From the NCBI GenBank assembly GCA_029204225.1, contig CM055098.1, forward strand, positions 50,734,483-50,798,482: 64,000 nucleotides of DNA. The letters are read 5' to 3'. The DNA comes from Diphasiastrum complanatum. Lineage: Eukaryota; Streptophyta; Lycopodiopsida; Lycopodiales; Lycopodiaceae. This document shows positions 1-10,465 of this stretch, in pieces (the stretch's first letter is position 1; every line of letters begins with the position of its first letter). The notes under the pieces are model-generated. The model saw nothing but the letters and a program-made list of their open reading frames with translations. It was not told where the DNA came from and made no database searches. The position numbers and the translations under genes are program-made.

Positions 1-540
1 TTAGATATTCGAGATGCAAGATGTGTGAGATCGGCCATGATCCAAATCATCGGCCGCCACCTAGATCGGCCTCCATTGCCCGTCAACGACGGACACTCTT
101 TACTAGTCTATATATATATTTAAACTTATGTACAGTTTTGCGCATGGGTATGGGTGCACCATGCATGCTCCTCCCCTCACCCATGCATGAGCTTTTTCTA
201 ACTAAAAAACTTGGGGAGGAGGATGCATATATGGGGGATGTGCATATCCCCATACATTTGCACATTGTGTGCATTGAAGGGTGGACCCCAAAAAGATTCC
301 TCACCCCTCCCTCCCACTTACTAAATTCAGATACTTAAAGTTTGAAGTTAAGGTTTTACCATAAATCATGAACATAAAAATTTCTTGACTATCTTAAACT
401 GGTTTTTCTTTTTTTTAATCCTTCAAATTCCTATCTTGGCCCGCCATTTTTAGGAATGTTTAACCACAAGCCCAAACTCACTAGCTTTAACTCCTAAATC
501 GTTAGCCACAAGCTTTTATTCATGGGCCAAAAAATGCACA
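1..540. other. Unassigned flank without a gene
   Basis: I see no coding region here. Short open frames exist on both strands but have no recognisable domain, composition or neighbours. The stretch at 79-118 (CCTCCATTGCCCGTCAACGA and following, ending GCACTCTTT-like) resembles 1022-1062, so part of it belongs to a dispersed or duplicated repeat. Confidence 0.5.
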
Positions 541-542
541 GT

Positions 543-875
543 TAAAAAAAAAGGAGGGGGATGGGGTGAGGGGAGTAAAAGAGACAATAAAAAGAAAAAA
601 AATAGGGGGGGGATTTGGAACACACGTGCATGCACACACACACACACACACGTGAGTGAGTGAGTGTGTGTGTGTGTGCGTGCGCGCATGCCTATGTGTG
701 TGTGCGTGTGCGCGTGTTCGTTGTGTGTGTGTGACCCCCGACACAACAAATGCGTGTGTGTGTGCACACGCCATCGGCCACATAAATCACACACGCAGAC
801 ACACACACACACACACACACACACACCCCATTGACCACATAAATCACACACACCATCAAGCACAAATCTACATAC
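543..875. repeat. Purine tract followed by CA/TG microsatellites
   Basis: Positions 543-614 are almost entirely purine on the plus strand. They are followed by (CA)n at about 631-650, then GAGT and (TG)n/(CG) alternation to about 770, and a second (CA)n at about 798-828. The adjacent CA and TG arrays are inverted complements and can fold back. Both strands stay open through the repeat, which produces long spurious frames rich in Val-Cys or His-Thr; I do not treat these as genes. Confidence 0.95.
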
Positions 876-914
876 ACAAATAACATATGCACTCACATAC
901 ATACCCACACATAC

Positions 915-1062
915 ATCGGCCACCCGTCAACGACCATTAGCGACCATTGGCCATCCGTCAACAACCATCGACCATCCCTCAATGACCATCGGATGACCAT
1001 CGGCCACCTGTCAACGACCATGGCCGTCCATTGCCCGTTAAAGATGAGCACTCTTTTTAAGT
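915..1062 (+). repeat. Degenerate short tandem repeat (CGACCATCGGCCAYCCGTCAA type)
   Basis: Units built from CATCGGCCA, CCGTCAACGACCAT and close variants recur about six times with irregular spacing. The last part resembles 79-118 near the start of the window. The array runs directly into the broken 5' end of the F1 retroelement. Confidence 0.7.
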
Positions 1063-1082
1063 ATATGTGTGTGTGTTTGTAT

Positions 1083-1417
1083 GTTACCAATGAACTTCTC
1101 AAGGAAGTTGGTAAGTGCACATCATCTTTGGAGGCTTGGGAAGCTTTGAAGAAGCTTTATAAATCCAAGTCTACATCAAGAGTGCTTACACTTAGGAGGC
1201 AAATCTTTTAAAGTTTGCAAAAGAAGGAAGAGAGTACTCATGCTTTTGTTTTGAGGGTTAAAGCATTCAATGGTAAGTTAGCATGTATTGATGAAAGCAT
1301 TAAGGAGGTATAACTTGTTCAAGTTATACTTAATGGCTTGTTGAATGATCATGCTAATCTTGTTCAAAGTTTTTCTATTCAAAAGACTTTGCCAAGTATT
1401 GTGGATTTGAAGAGATC
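1083..1417 (+). pseudogene. gag: F1 GAG fragment (Copia type), broken
   Basis: The plus-strand translation shows a typical Copia GAG stretch: LEAWEALKKLYKSKS, LTLRRQIF, then HAFVLRVKAF and LVQVILNGL. It is interrupted by a stop at 1209-1211 and by a stop in the ELVQ region near 1310, and the frame changes before 1418. The beginning of GAG (the usual W-x(5)-M segment) is absent, so the copy is 5' truncated. It continues directly into the zinc-knuckle frame. Confidence 0.75.
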
Positions 1418-3064
1418 TTGGTGAATGAGGAGTATAGGCTTCAATCAAGAGGAGGTGGATCTACATCGACATCTCATTATGAAGAGGATGCTATGTTCAT
1501 CAAAGGCAAGTTCAAGGGCAAAGGCAAAGGCAAGTGGTCTAAATGGCAAGATCAAGGTGAGACTTCTTCTTTTGTCAAAAAGAAAGATAAGTCTAAGTTA
1601 AAATGCTTTTATTGTGGAATCAAAGGGCATTTTGCAAATGAATGTTTGAAAAAGCAAAGAGATGAAGGTAGCAAGCAAATCAACTTTACTACTAATGATG
1701 AGGATCTAGGTAGTTGTGATTCTCTTTTGATGTGTTCTTCAAGTCTAATATCAAGTGAAGGTGACCAGAATTTATGGTGGATTGATAGTGGAGCTAGTTC
1801 ACACATTACTAGTCACAAGGAGTTCTTTACTTCTTTGATCACTTATGATGGAGCCAACAAAGCAATTCACTTGGCCAATGGTGATGAGTGTGTGATTGAA
1901 GGTATTGGTTCAATTCCTATTTGTCTCTCTACTAATAGGAAAGCAAGACTTGATGGTGTTCTTTACATTCCTTCACTTTCAAAGAATTTGTTAAGTGTTG
2001 GTCAAATGATAGAGAAAGGATACATAGGAAAGTTTGGTGGTGATGCTTGTTTCATTACAAAGGAAGAAATCTTGATTGCTAGGGGCAATAGGCAAGGTAG
2101 ACTTTTCAAGCTTGATGCTTTTGTTATGGCTAACAAAAAGGATGGAATGGAAAAGGAGATTCATCTCAACTTTCCAAAGTTCCCTTTTAGCATCAATAAG
2201 ATTGGTGGATCTTATGCAAAGTCTAAAAAGCTTCCTTATGCTAGATCTAGGTCAAGATCTAATATGCTTCTTGGAGATGTTCTTCTTTGTGCTAACTTGG
2301 CTAGTCTTGAGGATAATGATGGTGTTTCAATGGTTCTTCATGACAAGTGCAAGCATGCAAAAGGTAAGAAAAGAGCTAACTTCATCAATGGAGGTGAAGG
2401 TTCTTCCTTGAAAAATATTGTTGTTAATGATTTCTTTGATCATATGGAAAAAGATGTTGCTAGGTGCATTCATGAAGGAGATGGTTCTTCTACATTCTTT
2501 TGCTATGATTCCAAGAAAGTCACTTTTCCAGCAAGTGGAGTCACATGTCTTCATAAAGAGAGTAGATCAAATGGTTCTATCAAGAGACTTGGTGAGGGAG
2601 ATAGTCACAAGTCAAGAAGAAGAGAAGTATGTGAAGAGTTCAAAGTAGGATGTACTTTGAATGATGTCATTGTGAATGATAGTGAGGAAGAATCATTATC
2701 ATATGAGTCATTACCTAAAACATTGAGTAGAACTTCTTGTTTGAAAAAAGAGAGTACTTCAATCATCCTTATGTTGAAGGTACTAATCATTTTTTTCATG
2801 GCTTCTAATGTTTTTGAGGTTTCTACTTCTTATGATGCAATCATTAAGAGGGAGTCTTATGAAGAAAAGAGCAATGGAAGATTGGTTCTTGGGAAGATCC
2901 AAGGCATGGATCTCACATCTCTTCATCAACTCAAAGGATTCTATGATTATGAATTGATCACTCATGATCGAGATGACAAAAGGTTGGTTGGAGAAGACTA
3001 CATGGAGCAAATCGAGAGGCAATTTCTTCAAGGCAAGGGAGATTTCATTGGCCCAGATTATTAA
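1418..3064 (+). pseudogene. F1 GAG zinc knuckle, protease and novel region
   Basis: This is a 548-codon open frame. Residues about 63-76 form a CX2CX4HX4C knuckle (CFYCGIKGHFANEC). Around residue 120 lies WWIDSGASSHIT, the Copia aspartic protease site, followed about 70 residues later by GVLYIPSLSKNLLSVGQM, the normal Copia protease C-terminal block. After LFKLDAF the usual GAG-pre-integrase does not follow. Instead there is a polar, Ser/Lys-rich sequence containing KKRANFINGG, an acidic SEEESLSYES patch, a short hydrophobic run (ILMLKVLIIFFMA) and a charged block with LKGFYDYE and EDYMEQIERQFLQGKGDF. The same blocks occur in F2, which supports real descent as protein. The frame ends when a 1-bp insertion relative to F2 near 3055 shifts it. 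Confidence 0.75.
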
Positions 3065-4163
3065 GGTTTGTTATGGACTCAAGAAGGTTGGATTTATTAG
3101 GTTTGATACTCATATTCACCTACTCTACTTCATGTTTGATGGAAAGTTTGGAATCTATCTTTTGATTTATGATGGTGACATTGGTGACATTGTTTTCACT
3201 AACCTTTGTGGAAATTTGAGATCAAGCATTGATGAGTTCTTGTTGGATCTAGATCATATGTTTGAGAGGGAGTATTTCCAAAGGTTCAGGTTTGAAGATA
3301 TTCATATCTTTGATATACTTGATGTTCAAGAGAAAGGTAAGCAAGTGGAAGTGACTCACTTTGCTTTACTCACATGTTTTGGAGAATTTTCTTGTTCGCT
3401 ATCGGTCTCTTGCCCGTATTTAGCCTTGGATGGAATTTACCACCCGCTTAGGGCTGCATAAGATCAAGAGGTTGGTCTCAAAGGGCTTCAACAACACAAA
3501 AGGAAAGGTGGCAATTTGGAAATCGTCAAGAGCATCAAAGGAGGGTTATTTGGCAAAGATGTTATGGATCTGTTTTTGCAGCTTATTGAAGACTCAAGTA
3601 AGGTCAAAGGAGCAGCAAGAAAGTGTTGTTCAAATTTACTTTACTTGTTCTATCTCATGTTTGAGCTATTTCATGTGGATGTGTGCAAATTGTCAAGATA
3701 TGGACAAACTGGCTACATTGTCCTGCAATATCTTATTGTTGGAGTTGTAGTAGCATTCTTGGTTGGTTTTGCTGATGGAAATGAAGCTATTGGAGGTTCA
3801 TTATATCACTCATCCATGATCAAGTTCTCAAGTGTTGAGCTACTTGGTGCCAATACTTGGAGATGGTCAATTTTTGGTGAATTCATGGTCATTTTCTTGT
3901 GTCAAGTAGATCTTGAAGATGGACTAGTGCAACCTACTTGGTTTATGGATTCATGTGGTGCTGGATTTGCATCATTAATGTACTCACCTACTCATGGATT
4001 TCCAAGGTTTGATGGTTTCTTGTGGCAAGATGGAGATGGAGGCTCATTCATGGAGTTTTATGGTGGAGACATATCAAGAAAGGACAAAGTTGGAGGAGAC
4101 AAGCAAGCAAATATTATCACTCACATTTATTGTTTGGTTGTTGTAATTTTCCAGAGAGTTTAA
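3055..4163 (+). pseudogene. F1 novel region, continued after frameshift
   Basis: In the frame after the shift the protein resumes as RFDTHIHLLYFMFDGK, YDGDIGDIVFTNL, FEREYFQRF and, beyond a stop at 3459-3461, IVKSIKGGLFGKDVMDLFLQ and GAARKCCSNLLYLFYLMFE. Each block aligns with F2 (52815-53290). The stop falls at the edge of an inserted rRNA fragment (3391-3459). At 3900-4050 sits DGLVQPT, DSCGAGFAS and THGFPRFDG, which in F2 occurs upstream instead (about 52184-52290), so modules have been duplicated or moved. I recognise no known fold. Confidence 0.65.
3391..3459 (-). rRNA. Large-subunit rRNA fragment, antisense, inside F1
   Basis: On the minus strand this reads as the conserved 5' (D1) region of 25S/28S rRNA: GCAGCCC, GCGGGTGGTAAA, TCCATCCAAGGCTAAATAC and AGAGACCGATAGCGAACAAG. 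I recognise it from the known eukaryotic LSU sequence. The copy is only 69 bp, carries changes, and has no flanking rRNA, so it is a captured fragment and not a functional gene. F2 lacks it at the matching position. Confidence 0.85.
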
Positions 4164-4369
4164 AGTTTGAAGCATGGAGGAATTATTTCATTCACATTCT
4201 ATTTGGTTCTTTATGTTCTAGTTATATCTTGATGTGTAAAATTGATGTAAGAAATAGTGAAGCATCCAATTTGGACACTATTCTCTATATCAATTATGAA
4301 AGATACTTTAGGACCTTAGAAAGGAGATCTATAATTAGGATGGAGATCATTAATATGTAGATGCTGTTT
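4164..4369 (+). other. F1 3' non-coding tail
   Basis: This segment matches 53800-54010 of F2, including GTAAAATTGATSTAAGAAAT, GACACTAT and GGAGATCATT. In F2 the sequence goes on to a polypurine tract and LTR. In F1 it stops near 4360 and is replaced by antisense Copia K, so the F1 LTR was lost. Confidence 0.6.
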
Positions 4370-5063
4370 TTTCTACATTGGCAGGATTGTTGGTTTGCTC
4401 CTTATTGTAACCAAAGATCAGGGACATGGATTGGATCTTGAATGATCTGAAATCCTTCACATAAACCACTATCAAATAACTGACCAACATTGATGAGGTT
4501 CTTGGTTAGCTTAGGCACATAAAGTACATCATGCAGACAAAAAGACTTTGTGCACGAATGGAATACTTTCTATTCCTTCAATTCTACACTCTACATCATT
4601 AGCAGTATGGCATGAGACTTGTGAAAGAGTTTCTAGAACTACACGTATGGGAACTAGTCCCACTATCTATCCACCATACTTCTTCACTCTTGAAAGGAAA
4701 AGATGAAAAATTAGACATCATTAAATAATCCTCTCTTTCACTCTCATTACCCTCACACTCTTCCTCATTTGTAAGGTTAGCTTGTTTGGACTGGTTCTTT
4801 TTCTTGAAACAGTTTGATGCAAAGTGGCCCTTCTTGTCACAAAAGAAGCATTTGATCTCTGACAACTTCTTCTTGCCACTGGATGTTGCAGGTTGTGAGG
4901 ATTGATCATCACCACCTTCTTTGGTTTTGTCCTTGTCCTTCTTGAAGTGTGGTTGTCCTTTTCCCTTGTCTCTTGACTTGTCTTTGGTGAAGAGTGCTTT
5001 GTCATCTCCACCATCCTTCAATGAAAGTCTATTGATCCTCAGCAAGGAAACTCTACCAAATTC
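4370..5063 (-). pseudogene. gag: K: Copia GAG C-terminus and protease relic
   Basis: Read on the minus strand, a Lys/Asp-rich GAG tail leads to a CX2CX4HX4C knuckle (CFFCDKKGHFASNC), then WWIDSGTSSHTC, the Copia protease active site. Further down, in other frames, come VLYVPKLTKNLINVGQLF-like residues of the protease C-terminus. The copy is interrupted by stops after the active site and has no integrase or RT. The first seven or so codons of the open frame are not Copia but lie in the adjacent Gypsy LTR scrap, so the real Copia sequence ends near 5063. Confidence 0.8.
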
Positions 5064-5125
5064 GAGAGCAAGCATCCTCATGTGCTAATCACTCTTGCTA
5101 TTGCTTTTCGTTGTGTTGCTTATTG
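5064..5125 (+). repeat. Gypsy G-family LTR scrap
   Basis: The stretch with AAGCATCCTCATGTGCTAAT and CACTCTTGCT matches 43180-43240 in the LTR of Gypsy G, in the same orientation. Only about 60 bp are recognisable. It lies just upstream of a fragment of the same family's gag, with the roughly 1.7 kb that separates the two in G mostly missing. Confidence 0.7.
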
Positions 5126-5224
5126 TTTACTGCAATAACTAGTGACATTTTTTTGATTTTTACAAGGGATTTTTGAATTTTTTTTTTGGGCTTTTCGCTG
5201 TTTTTTTGGGCTTTTCTCTGTTAT

Positions 5225-5585
5225 TGCAGTGCAAGATTGGTTCTTCAACCTTTCGGTCAAAGAAAAGACCACTTGGGAAGGAGTAAACGCGGCTTTCATC
5301 ACGGGCTTTAAATCGAGGAAGTTCCTAGAAGACCCATTTCTCCTGTTGAGCAAGGTCAAGATGGAAAAGAGAGAAAGGGTCCGAGACTACATTGAACGGG
5401 TCCGTATACTAGTGGAAGCTGCACGATCCATGATTGTCAATGCTCAATTACCCCAGAACTTTTGGGCAGAAGCAATTTCTACAGCCTGCTATCTGCCAAA
5501 TTATTCCAGCACTAAGACAATCGATTTCAAGACACCATTTGAAGCCACCCACCAACCGGGTATGATTCCTACATTAGGGGCTTAG
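5225..5585 (+). pseudogene. Chimeric frame: Gypsy gag joined to Copia integrase
   Basis: The open frame starts as Gypsy gag: QDWFFNLSVKEKTTWE, then RKFLEDPFLLLSKVKM and RVRDYIERV, which match 45208-45384 of element G. It continues without a break into LVEAARSMIVNAQLPQNFWA and EAISTACYLPN, the unmistakable Copia integrase C-terminal region, ending with TPFEATHQPG. The junction is near 5410. A Gypsy capsid piece and a Copia integrase piece never belong to one element, so this is a recombinant relic of at least two elements. It ends at a TAG at 5583-5585. Confidence 0.8.
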
Positions 5586-7690
5586 ATAGTAGAGTTAGGT
5601 CAATACCTTATGATTGGACAAACCTATTGTTCAGATCCAAGCTGATCTTTTATTAGTGTGATGAGGATCATCTGTACTTTGATATATTGAGATGCAAATT
5701 TGAGCTTGAAAGACACATTCTTTTCCAAGGCCAATTTGAAGCATCCATTTTTGTTTGATTTTGATAATCTATATATTTAATTGAATGCTAAAAAAGTGAT
5801 TTGTTGTCCCACAAACATTCCAAGTTGGATTGAATGCTTTGTAGTTGTTGATCATAGTAATTTTTAGGAGCAATTGCCAAATAATCAATGTAGATGTGTT
5901 TCTAGCAACATTCCAAGGCTAATTTTTATTGATTTGGACATTTTGCAAACTCCAATGCTTGAATGAATCTATTGGAAGTCTAAACACTCTAGATCTTGCA
6001 TTTTTCACAATGGAGAAGCTTTGGCCACAAAACCCAAGAGCACATAAAAAATGTTAGAATCTTTAATTTATTGCTTGTTGTAAGTAAGCACCATAATGCA
6101 ATATTCAGATCAAAAAAATTGTTTGGAATTTTTTATTATGTGCTATCACGTTTGACCCATTTCAATTTCAAGTTCAAAAATTTTTTACACTACAAAGTCA
6201 AGATATAATCAAGATAATGTTGATCATTTCTTAGCTATCCATAATAGCAAAAACAATTTATTGTGCGCATTGCATTAAAAAAAACCATCACACCGATGTT
6301 ATTAGTTTTCTAGCTTTTCTATGTGAAAAATTAAAATCAAGCTACCAAGTAAAGCTAGTCATAAGCTTAAGGCAATAAAGCTTGGAGTCATTTCCTCTTT
6401 ATTCCAGGTCTAAGTAGGACGGTGAAGTTTGTAGCTTAGATTATAGAGGTAATTTTATAAACATCACTTGCCCAATTGAGTCATATTGACTAAGAAGGCC
6501 AAAACATATTGTCATCTATGTAAATGGTTAACTATGATGCCAACAGTATACTCTTATAAGCCATAAGCTCAAGTTGCTCAACATTACAAACAACCCCAAC
6601 ACCAATGAAGCAATATCAAATAACAACTAGGTAGGTGTATCTTGTAGCTCAACCATAGTGTCTTGACTTATTAGTTCCTCCAATAGAAAGCCAACCAAGG
6701 ACAATCATTGTATCCGTCAATTATTGCTGCATAGAGAATCAAACAACTTGATAAATAATCAACAACCAAACTACTATAAGAAAATTTATCAAAAAACTTT
6801 ATGTGGAAAAAAAATAGGTAGTTACCTCAATAGAAAAAATGTTGAACTACTACCTATGTATGCAAATCAAATCAAAGAAAATAGGAATAGACTCACAATA
6901 AAGAGTTGTATGTGTGAAAGCAATTTTTGAATTATGGACTACTAAAATGAATTAGGTATGTGAAGGTGGTCAAAATTTGATCCAAAAACTTGCGTGGCAA
7001 AGTAGCCACATCAATTGTGGATGATAGCAAGTTCAACAACAATGGCACATGAAATGATGAATATATCGTTACGTCCATGTCCAGATATTGAGGATTTTAA
7101 ATAATCTCAGGCTTGGGCATTAGGCCTCAAAATTATTAGTTACACCTAAAAACTTCATTCAAGGCATGTTCAGTAATTAATAACCTTGACCAAATAATGA
7201 CATATGGTGCAGTACATGGTGTGTAATGACTATATGCATGTTGAAGATCATCAATAGTTACTGAGATTATGTTTAGTATGCAATAGGGTTGCATGGGGAC
7301 ATGCACAGGAGCCATTGGGGTCTATATATCTCTGTGGAAAATCGCCCTCCTCCATCATTGGCTTTCATTTCCAATTGCATATCCTATCTCCTCATCAGCA
7401 TTCACACATTGTGGCTCATGGGTGAAGCTATTGTGTATTGATATTTAGGTTCTACTTTGTTGGGTGGTTTGTCTCCACTATTGTAAATGACTATATGCAT
7501 GTTGAGGACCATCAATAATAACTAGGTTTATGTTTAGTATGTGGTAGAGTTGCATGGGTACATTCACATGCATCAAAATTGTCGGACTGTGCATCATCAT
7601 TGTTTACTAATATAAGATATTTTCATGTTTTAGTTGATAGATATGTCTATCTCTCCAACTATTGTGAAAGGTCATTGTGACTCTCAGTTA
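5586..7690. other. Decayed AT-rich stretch without recognisable gene
   Basis: I see no conserved domain on either strand; the longest frames are under 75 codons with random composition. The one structure is a direct repeat of about 85 bp at 7221-7306 and 7482-7570 (ACTATATGCATGTTGA..., ATGTTTAGTATG, GTTGCATGGG), 261 bp apart. Confidence 0.5.
7221..7570 (+). repeat. Direct repeat pair of about 85 bp
   Basis: The two copies, 7221-7306 and 7482-7570, share TGACTATATGCATGTTGARG, ATCAATA, TATGTTTAGTATG and GTTGCATGGG with scattered changes. The spacing of 261 bp could reflect one and a third units of a decayed tandem repeat. Confidence 0.6.
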
Positions 7691-8199
7691 GATTGAATCA
7701 AAATAAAACTCAATAAGACCATTTAACAATTACACGACAACTTAAAATGAGCATCTTGAAAAGCCGTTCAAGACAAAGATTTTTCTGACCCTGGGTCGTG
7801 TCAGATCGGCTTGGATTTTTCTGACCCTTCACTAAATTATACGGGCTTGTTCGACGGATCGGATCGGGTCTAATTCTTCCGACCTTGGAAAATTCGACCC
7901 TCAGCATATTTTTCGACCCAATGTAAATTTTTCGATCCTTTGTATAAAATCCACCCACTATAAACTTTCGATACTGTCGGTTGGAAATCTGACCCAATGA
8001 CTTCGCGTTGGGAGTCCGCCTATTTTGTACATGTATTTACAGTTACAAGGCGATTGTAATTAATATAGAAGATAGCATTTAATGCTAGTTAGTTGTAGAT
8101 ATTTTTATTATATCTAATCCTAGAATCTTCTTTTGAAAACTTCTTCTGATATTCCAAGTCTGATAATTTATTAAGCTGTATCAGCGTTATCATGCTCAA
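7691..8199. other. Non-coding stretch with TTTTTCTGACC / TTCGACC motif
   Basis: Between 7780 and 7990 the motifs TTTCTGACCC, TTCCGACC, TTCGACC and TTTTTCGACC recur about eight times. This is reminiscent of the family-specific motif arrays in the other Gypsy non-coding regions here, and it lies next to the Gypsy relic H. No gene is visible. Confidence 0.4.
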
Positions 8200-9211
8200 C
8201 AAGCTGAAGTCATAACTTCATGCAATTGTACTCATTGTTGATAATAATCAAAGTGCGATTTGTCCTAATGATGTTATTGGTCATTGCGCTGTTTGAATCC
8301 ATCATTTGAACTATTTTGCTGCTAATTGTGGCGTTTCCAATCCACGCATCTAGCTCGCTTTGGCGCACCTTGATGATATTCATATGATGTTTGAAATTGC
8401 GCCCTTGTTTGTTGCCCTCTGACTGGAGGGTTACAAGGAAAAAATGTAGTATCATGTGTAGGTGTGTTACACAAATGACAATATTTCACTGATAAGCACT
8501 GCTTCAATATCAAGCACTCATTAGCGGTGTGATTCTAATAGACCGGACACCAGACATCCTCTCGTCGTGGATATTGTTGTGTGGCTAAATCAAGTGATTG
8601 AGAGGGAGGCTTTTGAATCATCTTCATCTTTTGGTCAGATTGAGCAGTGAGCTAATCCATTCGTTGCTGATGTTGTTTTGCCATCTTATCAATTTGATCA
8701 GTTAGGACTTGCATTGTGGTCTACGAGGAAGATGAAGGGTAAATGATAAATCTACAACCAGTACTGTGCCATATACATCAGCATTTGCAACCACATAATC
8801 ATTGCATGGTCAGGCATTAAGTCGGGATTACATTTAGATCGATGATGGTTAATGCGCTCAATGTAATCACGAACATGTTCTCTTTTGCCCATTTTGATTT
8901 TACAAATCAAAAGGAACAGATCATCCAAAAAAAATTTGTGGTTTAAAGCTTTTGATTAGAGCAGTTTTTATTGCCTTCCAATCATTACGTTCTTTTCACT
9001 GCTGGGTTAAATAACCATTCTTGCATGGCCCCAATGAGTGCAATGAAAATAACTTCAGCCTATCACGTGGTGTGAATTCCCTGCAAAATCCACAAGCTTT
9101 TCCATAGATTTGTAAAAATCGTATTGGATTGTTGGATCCATCATATTTGGGAATTTTTAATCTTGGTGTTCCTTTTATGGCTTGTAGTGGCTCAACAGGT
9201 GCAGGATCCAT
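8200..9211 (-). pseudogene. gag: H gag relic
   Basis: The minus strand from 9211 opens with a Met-Asp-Pro-Ala-Pro start, then PLQAIKGTPRLKIPKYDGS, RFLQIYGKACGF and RLKLFSLHSL, the N-terminal gag block also present in B (30225) and G (about 45030-45200). Lower down, 8860-8930 encodes DDLFLLICKIKMGKREHVRD in one frame. Further down, 8380-8500 contains CHLCNTPTHDTTF, a remnant of the zinc knuckle that reads CHLCNSPDHETAFC in B. Many stops and frameshifts separate the blocks. Confidence 0.75.
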
Positions 9212-9239
9212 TTGTATAAGATCTCCTTGAGCAAGACAA

Positions 9240-10440
9240 GTGGGTAATTAATTCTTCGACCATATCTTAATATCATTCACCAATACCACCTGAACAGTAT
9301 CAGAATTACCCTCCCCTAACCTCGCGGAATAGAGTTGTAATGGGTGAGATCTCTCTTGATCTTGCAGTTACTGTGACTTACAGTGTCAGACTTCATCCAA
9401 CCTTGGTATGGCAACACATCTAGACATCACTAACTTATTGCCCATCAGGTGAGGGTTGTAGTGGCGAGAGTTAGTTTGGCAAAGGTTCTTCATGCAAGAA
9501 TTAGAATACTCTTTTACTGTCAGGGGGTTCAGACTGAGTCGACCATATAGCGAGTACTACACACTTAGATGTTGGTGTATGCACACCGACGAAGGTTCAT
9601 ATCGAGTAAAACATCAAATTGAGGTCAATCTACCATGAGAACTCTCCCCGAGTAGGACAACCTTCGTAGGAATGTTTGCATACTTTACAGTCAAATTGGA
9701 ACACTCAGATTGGTTTAAGGAGAGATCGACGAAGGTTCTTAAAGAAAAAAATAGAATTGTGAAAGTAATTGATTCCTTCGTAACTCAATATTAAAAAACT
9801 GACAGAACCTTCGCAGGAAGCACTCTACTGGACCTAACCTTCGCCCAAGGGTCTGTTAGATTGGCCCACTCAGAGCTAGATGCCCACTCAGAGCTAGATG
9901 CAGTAGCATTAGCGAAGGTTACAGTGTAGGAAATGTGCAGATTTTGCAGTCTGAGGAGGGTTTTGGACCAAAATAGCAAGTTTGAGACTCATGACCCACT
10001 CTTGGATAGCGAATCTATAGTTCACCGAATCTTCTGTTAGCTTAACACAGTAGGAGGAAGATGCAACAGGGTCGGTGAGGGTTCTTCTGGAGTTCAAGAT
10101 AAAAAAATTTGTGGTTTATAGATGTTTTTTACTATTTCTGCAAACTGGTTGCGAACCAACTTTCACCACTTGGATAGCAAATTTGGACAACAATTTCGAG
10201 TCTGTATCTCGGCCGGCAAAGGTTAGCTTCTGAGTAATAGAAAGTTATTGAATGTTACTTTTTTTTCTCTTTCTTTGCTAATTTTTAAAAAATTTGGTTG
10301 ATTTCAGCTATTAATCCAACTTGTACATGTAATGGTTTTTGTCTGATCCCATCCACAACACAAAAATCAATCAAAACAAGCAAAAATCAAGCCTAGTAAC
10401 TCCCAACACCAAAAACAAAGAGAATGCAAGCACAAGAAAA
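9240..10440 (-). other. H 5' leader with CGAAGGTT motif array
   Basis: The non-coding leader between gag and PBS carries the octamer CGAAGGTT or its complement at about 9590, 9660, 9728, 9776, 9808, 9838 and 9913, with weaker forms at 10075 and 10220, in both orientations. The same octamer marks the leader and 3' spacer of Gypsy B. Confidence 0.7.
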
Positions 10441-10450
10441 ATGATAAGGA

Positions 10451-10464
10451 AACTATCGGCGCCA
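10451..10464 (-). other. H primer-binding-site-like sequence
   Basis: On the minus strand this reads TGGCGCCGATAGTT and lies one base from the LTR edge. TGGCGCC is the start of the PBS in elements B and G as well. The second half has decayed. Confidence 0.6.
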
Positions 10465-10465
10465 T

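Larger units (their letters stand above)
1083..4360 (+). mobile_element. F1: Copia-derived GAG-PR element with novel downstream frame, truncated
   Basis: The order on the plus strand is a GAG fragment, a CCHC zinc knuckle, a Copia-type protease site, and then about 2 kb of unfamiliar coding sequence where integrase, reverse transcriptase and RNase H should be. None of those enzymes is visible. A second copy, F2 at 51796-54313, has the same layout, so this is a family and not a random fusion. F1 lacks both ends: the GAG N-terminus is missing at the 5' side, and the 3' side stops just before the polypurine tract seen in F2. It is bordered by antisense Copia K. The design recalls non-autonomous plant elements that keep only GAG, known as TR-GAG elements; the downstream frame is what I cannot place. 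Confidence 0.75.

Noticed and set aside
516-923. Overlapping frames rich in Val-Cys and His-Thr
   Set aside because: Translation of CA/TG microsatellites on both strands; composition is dictated by the repeat.
6724-6930. 68-codon plus-strand frame in the decayed stretch
   Set aside because: Asn/Lys-rich composition typical of AT-rich random sequence, no neighbours and no recognised motif.
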